Source of the DNA: Zygaena filipendulae
Taxonomy: Eukaryota; Arthropoda; Insecta; Lepidoptera; Zygaenidae
Assembly: GCA_907165275.2 (NCBI GenBank)
Contig: OU015671.1
Span: forward strand, 7,781,001-7,845,000
Direction of reading: 5' to 3'
DNA: 64,000 nucleotides
Made by a program: the position numbers and the translations under genes. The number at the start of each line of letters is the position of its first letter. Position 1 is the stretch's first letter. Below the pieces are notes generated by a model, which saw nothing but the letters and a program-made list of their open reading frames with translations, was not told the DNA's origin and did not search any database. Below are positions 45,844 through 56,525 of the stretch, piece after piece.

Positions 45844-47169
45844 TAAAGTATTCAAAACTTTTATGTTTGTTTGTTTTTATTTAACTTTATCGTCCAATCA
45901 ATCACTGAACAAAACCATTAACTACCTACTTCTACAAGGAGACGCTAATAAATCTTTCCGATACGCATGAGGAGTCGCACTGTGGTTAGATAGATCATAA
46001 ATAAATATAATGCTTTGAGTTATTTGTAACTGACTATGAGTAATAAATAAGAGATATCATATTATTAATGTAATTCAGACAATTACAATGTGTCTTGGTG
46101 TCGGTTGTTCGTTGATGTCTTTTGCTAGGCGCCAAAGCAGAGGTAGCACGAAGGTCATTGTATCGTAGCAACTCATGTAAGTACAGACGTGTTCAAATTC
46201 ACATTAAGATTTATAGGGCAGAGTACATTTGTTTTGCATTTTAGATTCTATATCAAATATGAAAATTTGAATAAAGGAATGAAACATATGTAGGTAGTTT
46301 TGTTACTGAAAACAAAAGCACTTTAAAAAATTCAGGATCCAGATAATATGTATACAAATACCGGTATTGATGTAGAAAATATTTCCATTTTTTTTAAAGA
46401 TCAGATTAAAATTGAAATATTGCTGTGTGGATGTTGTAGTGGTATCACACATGCTTCTTGAATACTTGACCGCCATTGTATACAAATTTTGAAGCTTCAA
46501 CCTACATATTTTACTATAAAGATGCCTGAAAAGGATAAGAAGATGCAGGCTGTAATTACTTTAAACTAAAAGCTAAGTAAGTATATAAATTTCAACCGGA
46601 TTGTTCTTTTAAGTATCAACTTCGAATAAACTTTGTTTTTGGGTCAGCCTGTCCTATGTTAAGCTTTTTAACATTTGTTTTTTTTGTAAATTTTATGCAC
46701 AACTGTACCATCCCACGTCCCATGGCTGTTGGTCTATTGCCAAAACGTGACGTCACCATTGATTCTACGGCGTACATAAATGCTACGCGGCTCGCTACAG
46801 ATACCAAAACGGTAACATCAACGCTACGGCGTAGACGCGCTACACGGTGTGACGTATATAACTTGAGCCGATTAAAGTTTTTCTTAGAGTTCATTTTTGT
46901 GTTGTTTGCGAAGTGATTATTACTGGGTATGTATATGTGAGATTTTTTAAAACTATGTTATTGTTATATTTAATTATGTATACATACTTTATTGACGTAA
47001 GTTATATGAATTATTATTATTTTATTTCTTATTAGAAAATAATAAAAAAATATATATGAAATCAGTATATATTTATTATATTTATGGTGATTTTTAATCA
47101 CCTTAAAAATATAAGGGGGCTTTCAATTAAATTTATCTTTACATAACAAGTATTAAATGAAGTCGCTAC
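45844..47169. other. no recognised gene
   Basis: Overlapping open frames on both strands at 46616-46916 lie in a GC-richer block with repeated CTACG(G/C) motifs; both-strand openness argues against coding. Confidence 0.5.
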
Positions 47170-47298
47170 AGCTGTCTGTTCGCGATAAACTCAAAAACTA
47201 CTGAACATACGTATATTTAACGGAACTTGTAGTTTATCCTTGAATTCTTGCTGGAACTCAGAAATTACCGCGAGTGAAACCGCGGGGGACAGCTATAG
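47170..47298 (+). mobile_element. Helitron-like 3' fragment
   Basis: CGCGAGTGAAACCGCGGG then GACAGCTATAG. Confidence 0.6.
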
Positions 47299-47752
47299 TA
47301 AATGATAAGGAACTACGTTTAAAAATTGCAATACACAAAGGTTCTTGAATTAAAATGTTATTTCATACTTGAACAAAAAATCACGAACATGATATATCGA
47401 TAAAGTTAATTTACAAGTAGTTTACTCCTAAAAGTGACCTCTAGTAAAATTATACTACGCCAACTTATTACCATTTATATGATTGACGTGTAATAAAGCC
47501 AAATGTGACCTATTTTTAAAAGTATTGTTTTCCTTTGCTTACGTAAATTTTCGAAATACAACTTCCGGTTCATGTCCTCATAATGAGAAAAATGTGAACA
47601 CTAATACAAGTTAAGAGGCCCTCACCGAAGCACCTCACCTCACCTCACGTGGGTAGGGACTTTATGTTATCCTAATATTATGTTAGTTTCTTTGTTTGTT
47701 ATACACTGTCCCGATCCGAACGAACTCCGAAATCACCGCGGGTGAAACTACT

Positions 47753-47947
47753 TCCTACTATTATAAATGTGGAAGTGTGGATGTTTGGATGTTTGTTACT
47801 CAATCACGCAAAAACGGCTGAACGGATTTGGATGAAATTTGGCATGCACCTTGTCAGGTCACAGAGAAGGACATAGGGTACTTTTTATTCCGGAATTCCC
47901 GCGGGATCTCTGAAATTACCGCGGGTGAAACCTCGGAGCACAGCTAG
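47753..47947 (+). mobile_element. Lep1-type Helitron
   Basis: TACTATTATAAATGTGG, GGATGTTTGGATG, CCGCGGGTGAAACCTCGG, CACAGCTAG; a small 3' fragment precedes it at 47700-47748. Confidence 0.82.
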
Positions 47948-48298
47948 TATAATATAATACTTCTCTTGCGAAATTGTGATTTTATGTGAATCAGTGAAAA
48001 TATTTCGGCCATACTATCGAAACAGAAGCGATTATTCATATGGTCCACTGAAGTCACAAAGTTCTTTTCGCACACCCATACTGAAACAAACTTTGCACGG
48101 ATTTAAATGCGTTCCCAGTGGGCATTGAATTCTCGAACGCGGTCACACATGCAAGGAAAATTTATTTGTATTTGGTATATTAAGTCAGAAAAACTTACAC
48201 TTAAAAGGTAAAGAAGTTTCGCGGAAAAATATCTCATTTATGTAAAACCAAGAATGAGCCAATTCAATCCAATCCAAAACTTAGTATAAAGTTCTTAC

Positions 48299-48345
48299 GG
48301 CGGCACTCAGAATCGTTTTAATGATTACTTAATTTTAAAACGTGT
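48299..48345. mobile_element. fold-back MITE (family D) arm fragment
   Basis: GGCGGCACTCAGAATCG then TTTTAATGATTACTTAATTT, one outer arm only. Confidence 0.55.
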
Positions 48346-48439
48346 CCAACACAAAAATAATTTTCAAATTTCAACCAGTAGTTCCTGAAATTAGCGCGTT
48401 CAACCAACCAAGCAAACTCTTCAGCTTTATAAAATAACT

Positions 48440-48605
48440 ACTAGCTGTGGCCCGCGGTTTCACCCGCGTGAGTTTTGGGATCAGGAACTTTTGCGGACGC
48501 AGGCAGAACAACTCGCCAAAGTTTCATCACAATCGGACCAGTGGTTTGGAAAGGCATAGAGGACAGAAATACAAAAAATAATTTTTATTTATAAAAAAGA
48601 TTAGT
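48440..48605 (-). mobile_element. Helitron-like copy
   Basis: ACTAGCTGTGGCCCGCGG, TTTGCGGACGCAGGCAG, GGAAAGGCATAGAGGACAG. Confidence 0.72.
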
Positions 48606-48619
48606 ATAGATGAGTATAA

Positions 48620-48800
48620 TTTTCGCTGGTTTCACCCGCGGACAATTACAGAATTACCTCAGGAACTCTTTGTTTTAAAAAATATTTGAGTCTATGTCCT
48701 TCTTCAGGATGCTATATTTTAGCCTTGCAAAATTTTATCGGAATATGCTTAGCAAGTAAAAAGTTAGCAAGACATACAGAGCTACTTCCGCAATTATAGG
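48620..48800 (-). mobile_element. Helitron-like fragment
   Basis: TTCGCTGGTTTCACCCGCGG, ACCTCAGGAACTC, TATGTCCTTCTTCAGG. Confidence 0.55.
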
Positions 48801-48837
48801 AAAACAGGAATGGACATTTTCTGGGCAATTTTAGCTA

Positions 48838-49016
48838 TATCAATGACTATAAATCCGAAAGTGACTTTGTTTGTTTGTTTCGCTTTCACACCTTAACGGT
48901 TCATAAAATCTTGCATACAGGTTGTCGGGGGTACAGAAAACATAGGGTACTTTTTGTCTTGGGATTCCCGCGGAAACTCCGAAATTAACGTAGGCATAAC
49001 CGCGGGAACAGCTGGT
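48838..49016 (+). mobile_element. Lep1-type Helitron
   Basis: CTATAAATCCGAAAGTGAC, TTGTCGGGGGTACAG, ACCGCGGGAACAGCTGGT. Confidence 0.75.
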
Positions 49017-49019
49017 AAA

Positions 49020-50267
49020 AAAATTACCTTTGACCAAACCCGATGGACGGACACTGGAGTGATTTGAGGGTTCAATTTTGTTTTTCAACGTATGAAACCC
49101 TAAAAATTTCATTTGTATGTCATAATAACTTTATTGCGAATGATTTTAGCACTTTAACAGAGATAATAAACTCGGTAGTATCTTTAAAAAAAATAACAAT
49201 TCAACCGCTCTTTGGATGACGTCCAAATGCGATCCATTTACGCAATTGGAAATATTACGATTAAACAGAACTGTGTATTTTTCTATATTTTTAACTTTCT
49301 TGCTGTCTCGTTTGTAGTCGCCTATTGTCGGTGCTTAAGTGCTCTTACGAGCAATATAGGTACATTGCGCAATTTCTTACCATATTTATGTCAAGACAAC
49401 AACTTGAAGCAATTTAATTTTACAATGCTGCAATTTGTAAATAATCATACCTACCAGAGATACATTATATTATGTATAAAAATATCATTAAAAATTGTCA
49501 ATACAATAGAAAAGAAACCCATAAGTTTTAGTATATAATAAATCAATAATATACCACTAACTGCTCCAGGATTGCTTCACCATCTATGATGAATGTCACC
49601 AAAAAACCATCCTGTAGAATGTCATCACTGGGTGGTACTTGATAATTTATTCAACTTATGATTTTTTTAACCGTATAACACAAATTATATTTCTAAATAT
49701 CCTTACTTACTCATATTCGCTTTTATTTATGTAGATTATAAATGCGAATATTAAACTTTTTCTTCAAGTGTGTATATTTTTATTAGTTACCTATTATATA
49801 AGCATGAATTACCTAAGTACTATCGAGAACTCAATTATGTCCCTGGTTTAAAATTGTATAATATTATACGACTTTATACGAGTATAGCTTTTGGTATTGA
49901 TATAAAAAAGCCATGTAGGTGTTAGCACAACAATGATCATTCCTTTTTTGTTCCCACAATAGGAGGAAATATTTAACAATATTATATGGTTTCCGTTCCA
50001 CGATAATTGTATAAAATTGTCATTCACATGAAATAACTTCGTTATTGAGGTGCCCAATTTGGCAACAATGAGATAGAAAACGGGGCGGGGAGGCCCAGTA
50101 AGTGTTTTGTGTCATCTTTAACTAGCGCTTTCCGTCGGTTTCACACGCGCGACTCCGGGATTGATTCTGCAACATCGTAATCCGTATTATATGTATATCT
50201 AGCTTCTGCAAAAACTTTTCTAGTTTAAAAGAAGAAATCAGATGTCTATCTGACACACAGTCCAATG
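49020..50267. other. no recognised feature
   Basis: Low-complexity open frames only. Confidence 0.55.
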
Positions 50268-50800
50268 CGACCCACAGAGAAAATATATGACATCTAGGCG
50301 GGGCGGGCCCGCCACGGTTGTAAACTTCTTTTGCTGCCATCCCAAATAGACATAGATAAGCAATAGTGTGTTAACCCACACTAGAGAAATTTTGAGTAAA
50401 TAATGTTTTAAAACTATAGCACCATTTTCTGTCAACATTTTTTATGTTCAATATTTATTTGCATAGTTAAACAATGTAATAAGGTAAATAACTTATTGAA
50501 AAACGTTCCCTAACTCTCAATAAATCGTTCTGAATAGGTAACTTAATTTTGTGGGTTAACATGTTATTGCTTATCTGCGTCCAAGTATATTTACCACAAT
50601 ATTCTCGAAACTGTGAATTTTGAAACAGTGGGTAAGTAAAAACGTAACCAAAAAGCATTTAATACATTTCTTTACGGTAATGTTTTAGTGCGTGATGAAT
50701 AGTTTTGTGTGCTAAAATCACCCGGTGACACTGGTTTTCATCTGTTTTCATACTAAACTAAGTTGATGTCCCTTCTATCTGTTATTTTCTGTTCTGTACC
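50268..50800. mobile_element. family E element split by a family B MITE
   Basis: Left CCACAGAGAAAATA and GGCGGGGCGGGCCCGCCA, right GTGCGTGATGAATAGTTTTG and CTATCTGTTATTTTCTG, matching 55422-55735 with the MITE removed. Confidence 0.7.
50347..50583 (-). mobile_element. 237-bp MITE (family B), nested in a family E element
   Basis: Reverse copy, TAGACATAGATAAGC to CTTATCTGCGTCCA; family E sequence continues on both sides. Confidence 0.85.
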
Positions 50801-51282
50801 TATACCTACTTATCTTATTCCAGTGTAAATGAATTAAAAGCATTCACTATACATAAAAATGTACAGAATTACATTTATTTATTTTAAAATTCAAAATCGA
50901 CTACGAGTAGGTATTTTGCAATGTTTCAATTTATGTAGTCGTTATAACGAGTGAAAAATTTTTCACCTGGGTATTGTAACATTGTAATTCAATTTTGCCT
51001 CTTAACTTTTTCTATTAAAACTTCGTTTTTAGATAAAAATTTTAGTTAATGTCCGTTATCATCCTGAGGATAGAATGATTATTTATTAAAAGTACCTTTC
51101 GTTCAATAATGAAATTCAACATCAATTTCCGTTTTACAGCTAAAGGTAAGGGTTAAAGTAACGGTTACTGATGGTTTTCATACTATTACAAATTGTTATT
51201 TCTTACCCTTGCTATCAATTAATTATACCTTATTAATAGGAAACTATTTTTTTCCGGTCCAATCATTATAAAAAAATCGTAT

Positions 51283-51337
51283 TTAGGCATACAGACAGAC
51301 AGCCGGAAGTGACTTTGTTTTATATACTATATGTAGT
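51283..51337 (-). mobile_element. Helitron-like fragment, second subfamily
   Basis: ACAGACAGACAGCCGGAAG, TGACTTTGTTTTATA. Confidence 0.45.
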
Positions 51338-51444
51338 GAAGGATTCCCGACTATCTTAAGGACAAGCTAAGGAAATCTTAAGATTATATATACCTAGTAT
51401 GTACAAAATTATTAATTGCCAAAATAAGTGTTGACAATCCCTAA

Positions 51445-51656
51445 TCCCTACTAATATTATAAATGCGAAAATAACTCTGTCTGTCTGTCGGTCTGTCTGT
51501 CTGTTACGCCTGCACGCCTAAACAGCTTGCCCGATCATCATGAGATTTTGCATACACATTGTCAGGGGTACAGAGAAGGGCATAGGGTCCTTTTTGTCTC
51601 GGTATTCCCGCGGGAACTTTGAAATTAACGCGGGTGAAACCGCGAGGCACAGCTAG
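51445..51656 (+). mobile_element. Lep1-type Helitron, complete
   Basis: TCCCTACTAATATTATAAAT start, GCGGGTGAAACCGCGAGG hairpin, CACAGCTAG end, exactly between A and T. The best full-length single-module copy. Confidence 0.9.
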
Positions 51657-52235
51657 TAATGAATAAATTTTAAACTTTCTTCACTATAACTTCTCGCACA
51701 TCAAAGTGAATAGACAATTAATAAAATACACAGGCGTGTCAGTTCATTGAGGGTGAATATTGATGACACAAAATTAAACTTAACTACATGGTTAGATGGG
51801 TGGAAAGGATTAACGGGCGTTTGAATTTTCGACAGTAGTTATGTTTTTGCTTTCAATATTTTTTAGAGTTGAGTTATATCTTCAGTTTTCTTACTCATAT
51901 AATTATTAGGTATTATCAACGATCGGAGTAGGTGAAGTGATTTTATGTACTTACATAGTAATTTGTGCATGATATCTTAATATATTTTTCCGGGATAAAA
52001 TTAAAAAGTAGAGCTGTGAAATTCAGGAAAATACCGTTTCGTTGGTGTATTGTGGTCTTGTCATGGTATGCAATATTTCTATATCCTCTTTCAACTAGAA
52101 CCATATCAAGTACCTACCTAGTTAAAAGTTAAATATTTTTGAAATCCCGGAATATCGAAGGCGTATCCATATTAATATATCCATGATATTATAATTTTCT
52201 ATGATACCTATTTTAATTACTTGCTTCACTGTTAT

Positions 52236-52498
52236 CACTACATAGTATAAATAAATAAATAAATAAGTAAATAAATAAATAAATAAATAAGTAAATAGTA
52301 TAAATAAGTAAATAAAGTCGCTTTCTCTGTCCCTTTATCCCTATGTATGCTTAAATCTTTAAAACTACGCAACGGGCTTTGATGCGGTTTTCACCAATAG
52401 ATAGAGTGATTCAAGAGAAAGGTTTATAACTATGTTTTAACCTGGAATTCCCGCGGGAACTCCAAAATTACCGCGGGTGAAACCGCGCGGATCAGCTA
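52236..52498 (+). mobile_element. second-subfamily Helitron with microsatellite expansion
   Basis: CACTACATAGTATAAA, expanded AAAT/AAGT repeats at about 52250-52318, AAAACTACGCAACGGGC, then CAGCTAG end. Confidence 0.8.
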
Positions 52499-53279
52499 GT
52501 TACCTATATAGGTAAGTATACTTAAAATGGCGACTTTATTTGGGCACGTAATAATAAACACAACACACAATATTGATGACACAAAATTGAACTTATCGAT
52601 GGGCAGGAAAAGGATTAACGGTCGATAGAATTTTGAAAATTTGCATCCCCCTGTAAGATCAAAATAACATGATCTTAGGATCATGTAATCTACAGAACGG
52701 AACAATATGCTAAGTCGTCTGTCATTGTTATTCATTGTTTGCTGTTTGCCCCATGGCTGCCTCAACTCATAGGTCCTGAAGTGTTATTACTGGTCCAGTG
52801 GCGTCTCAAAGGAAACGTTCGGTCACGCCTAGTCACTTAATTAACTCGGGTTATCTATTATATGTACATATTTCTCTACAAGATTATCCAGACAAGTGTG
52901 TATGTTACCAAACCGATAAATGTGTCCTTAACAAACAACTTTTTGTTTTAAGTAATTCTCAAAATTCAATCTCAACAGGTTTTCTTAAAATGATTTTTGA
53001 ATGAAATATAAAAAAAACTATCACAAACCTATATACACATGAAAAAAATGTAACTAAAAAACTCTTTAATTAACAGAAAAGTCTGACCAAATTTTAACAA
53101 GAAATATGTAGAAACATAATATAAAAGTAACCTAAGGTAACCTATACACTTACGAAATTATTTAGAAGCTGGTATAGACTTCCATAGTCAGAAATTCTAA
53201 CAATATCTATTGCATAGAGTGTACGGGTCGAATTGATAAACTAACTCTTTTTTTAAGTCAGTTAAAAACTTATAAACAT

Positions 53280-53485
53280 ACTAGCTGTCCCCCGCGGTAA
53301 TTTTGGTGTTCCCCTGGGAATTCCAGGGTAAACCGTACATTTAAACCTTCCTCTCTAATCACTATACCTATTGCATGGTAAAAACCGCATGTAAATCCGT
53401 TCAGAAGTTTTGGAGTTTATCGCGGACAGACAGACAGACAGACAGACGCGGCGGAGGACTTTGTTTTATAATATATAATATGTAT
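53280..53485 (-). mobile_element. second-subfamily Helitron
   Basis: ACTAGCTGTCCCCCGCGG, AAACCTTCCTCTCTAATC, five GACA repeats, GGACTTTGTTTTATAA. Confidence 0.8.
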
Positions 53486-54042
53486 CTAATATAATATGTA
53501 TCTAATATGTATGGATAGAAGGATACGTAGGTAGGTACATAGGTACTTTGCGAAAAAGCGCAATAGCAGCTTTCTTCTTTCTAATTGTGCCTAGAGTATA
53601 GTTTATATTTTCATGGTCGAAAACGCATTTTTTGTAAACCTGTGTTTAAAACTAAAGTTATTATTGGAGGTTCAATGGTGAGTTTGCAGCGAAATATAAC
53701 AAAAAGTAATCTACTTTGAAAAACCTTTAAGGTTGACACAATTGCCGTGGAAAATACTAAATAATAACATCGGTTTATCCCTTATCAACCGCTAGAAACG
53801 AGCAACGATAGATCGTTGTGAGACGGGTGACATGTATGAAAGCTTAATGCTCCGTCCGATCTCGCTAGCTGAAATGTTAAAATGTATACCGAAAAGTACT
53901 GATATGTATTGTTTTCGGGAAAACAATAACTGAATCCTAAGATTTTATTATCAACTTTTACACAAAGATAAAAAAATTGTGTAAAATCAACTTACATTTA
54001 GGTAGTCAAATATCATAGTCAAAACTAACAAACTACTAATCC

Positions 54043-54260
54043 TTAATTAATATTATAGTTGCGAAAGTGAGTTTGTTTGTTTATTACGCTTTCACGCCTT
54101 AACGGCTCAACCGATCACCAACGAAACTTAAATTGCATACCTACATAAAATTACCGCGGGTGAAAACGCGGGGCACAGCTAGTATAATTCCTCAACCGAT
54201 TATCTTGAAATTTGCATACACGTTGTCAGGGGTAGTACAGAAAAGGACTTATTATAATGA
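54043..54260 (+). mobile_element. Lep1-type Helitron followed by a partial second module
   Basis: AATATTATAGTTGCGAAAG to GGCACAGCTAG at 54172-54182, then CTCAACCGATTATC and TTGTCAGGGGTAG. Confidence 0.75.
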
Positions 54261-54321
54261 AATTTCACATATTCGCATTTATAAAGGTAAGTACCGAAGG
54301 AGTAGTTCAAAAGTATTAATA

Positions 54322-54948
54322 GGGTACTTGCATGAATTTTTTTTTCAGTCTATTTTAAAGATATATGGCCTACTTAAACAAAGCAAGAAAAAGAAAAAAA
54401 TATATACATAAATTAATGAAATAGAGCGTTTCAAAGTTCCTACTTTTAACCTTACCGGCGAAACTCCGAATGACGTCACTTGTTCAAAATTACGCCTTAT
54501 TAATCTGTGATAGAAATGTCACTGTCGTATTGACAGGGTCATGTGACACTGACAGACAGATAACTTCAATATCCAAAAGCGAAATTAAGGTTGAACTGTG
54601 TCGATTTACTTCCAAAAGTTCCAGTAAAGAATCGAAATGCATGTTACCGATGCATTTCAAAGTAAAAAACTTCAGAAAATGGAAAATATGCGTTGACTGT
54701 ATGCACTTAGTTTCTTTTGCCTTCTCTGAAAGAGGTAAATGTTTCCTAAAAAAATAAAAGTGACGTCATGTGTTAAGCTTGGCTGTGATTGGTGTTTCGT
54801 TGCAACGTTCCGTTTCACAAAATTAAAAGTTGAATATTTTGGAAACTATAGAATTTTTTTTAGTAAATCTTTCACGATAACGCTTTTCTAAGGCTCTATT
54901 TTTGAAATATTGACACAATTTCTTATTATGAATTTCATGCAAGTACCC
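54322..54948 (-). mobile_element. 627-bp TA-flanked MITE, copy 2
   Basis: Inverted partner of 32586-33211, same termini, TA duplication at 54320-54321 and 54949-54950. Confidence 0.88.
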
Positions 54949-55421
54949 TATTTAACAAAATATAGCTGTTCTTACGTTCACAAATCCTACGCACTGAAAA
55001 CGTTTTCCCAAGTATCAAAGAAAAATTATTAAAATTTCATACACAACGTGGAAGCCTAATCCCTACCTTTACATTATTATTTTGTTCAATTTGCAATAAA
55101 TACGATTGACGCAAAATTCCACCAAATTTAATATTCATTAACGGAGAATTGTACACGTTACTCCGTTTTATAATATCTTCAAACAAATTATCTACGTCAA
55201 AGTGTTTCGATGAATCAGAAATAAATCTGCTTGCTCTGTGGCCATGTTCTTTGGAGTTACAAATTTGTTTCTTGGAATTTCAGGAAACGCACTTTTCAAT
55301 TCGAATGACCACCAGAAAATAATATCCTTTAGGTATATTAATTAGTTTACCTAATGATTCAGCACGTAATTGATAACAATACCTTCCTAGTGTTATCTGA
55401 AACCATATAGGCATAACCACA

Positions 55422-55735
55422 GAGCAAATAAATTAACTAGATAGGACATGTAGGCGGGGCAGGTGCGCCACCATTGCAAAGGATGTTAAAGCAAGTGCTC
55501 TAACTTGCTCTATTTAGCACAATATTCCCAAAACTGTCAATTTTGAAAACCGTGACTAAGTAAAAACGCAAACATAAAGCGTTTAATACATTTCTTTACG
55601 TTAATGAATGTTTTAGTGCGTGATGAATAGTTTTGTGTACAAAAATCACCCGGCGATACTGGTTTTCATCCGTTTTCATACTAATAAAATAAGTTGATGT
55701 TCCTTCTATGTTATGTTCTGTTCTGTGGGTATAAC
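55422..55735. mobile_element. family E element, uninterrupted
   Basis: CACAGAGCAAATAAATTAAC to ATGTTCTGTTCTGTGGG, about 314 bp with loosely inverted ends. Shares GTGCGTGATGAATAG and ATCACCCGG with 50268-50800. Confidence 0.7.
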
Positions 55736-56164
55736 TATTGCATGGAGTTCAAACCACGTAAACTTAGGGATTTCTTTCTTAAACTCTTTTAGACCGGGAT
55801 AAAAAGTATCCTATCCAACTAAGGGTTTTTCAAAATTACTTCTGCTCCACATTGAAAACAAAGAATTTTCCTCTTTTTATTTTATCAGTGTAAGTATAAT
55901 GTAGGCATGGTAACAAAACTATCAAGTCATAATCATGCACCTTGTAATCTTATAGTCTGTAGAGCGGCAAGCAGATATCTCGATGAAGGTAAACTATCTC
56001 GCGCTTCAAGGTGATTCCTTTCACTTCAATAAAACTTTGTTTTGCTTCAAATTAAAAATTTCTTGAATCGAAGTTTTATAGTAGGTATCGGTTGATAAAA
56101 AAAAGTCGTTGCGTTGCGCGTTAATACACTCTATGTTTTACGTCTTGCGCGTGTATTCATAATT

Positions 56165-56422
56165 GTGAGCGTCCACGTAAAAAGGTACCAGTAGTGGGAT
56201 ATTAAGACTAGATTCGGTATCTAGAATAGTCAATTGATAGTAGTAGATAAGGATTGAAAAAGTATCCAAAAACTAGCACATTTTTTTTACCAGACATTTG
56301 AAGTTGAAATTTTGAATAAGCTTGATTTGAGACGCGATTTTTTCACCCAACTTTACAAAACCTCTTATATCTCGGAAACTAAATGCGGAGAACTAGTATC
56401 TTTTTGCTTGGACGCCCAATAG
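56165..56422. mobile_element. family G MITE, inverted and shorter
   Basis: GAGCGTCCACGTAAAAAGG to GCTTGGACGCCCAAT, opposite orientation to 14594-14971. Confidence 0.72.
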
Positions 56423-56450
56423 TACATTGTTATCCTAGGGCTGAAAGTAA

Positions 56451-56525
56451 CTTATTTAGTCCCGAGACGGGGTTTGGCGCCCGAGCGTATAGCGAGGGCG
56501 CCAATAGATCGAGGGACTAAATAAG
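56451..56525. repeat. two-tier GC-rich hairpin
   Basis: CTTATTTAGTCCC pairs with GGGACTAAATAAG; inside, GGCGCCC pairs with GGGCGCC. Markedly GC-rich for this region; CCTAGGGCTGAAA occurs upstream and again at about 56952. Confidence 0.8.

Noticed and set aside
46616..46916. Open frames on both strands, one of 92 codons
   Set aside because: Openness on both strands in a GC-richer patch with short internal repeats fits composition, not coding; no recognisable motif.
32775..54757. Open frames of 75-95 codons conserved in both copies of the 626-bp element (minus strand at 32775-33002, plus strand at 54470-54757)
   Set aside because: Of about eight base differences across the shared frame, seven change the amino acid and one is silent, so there is no sign of coding constraint. 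The frame is also open on the opposite strand. No domain was recognised.
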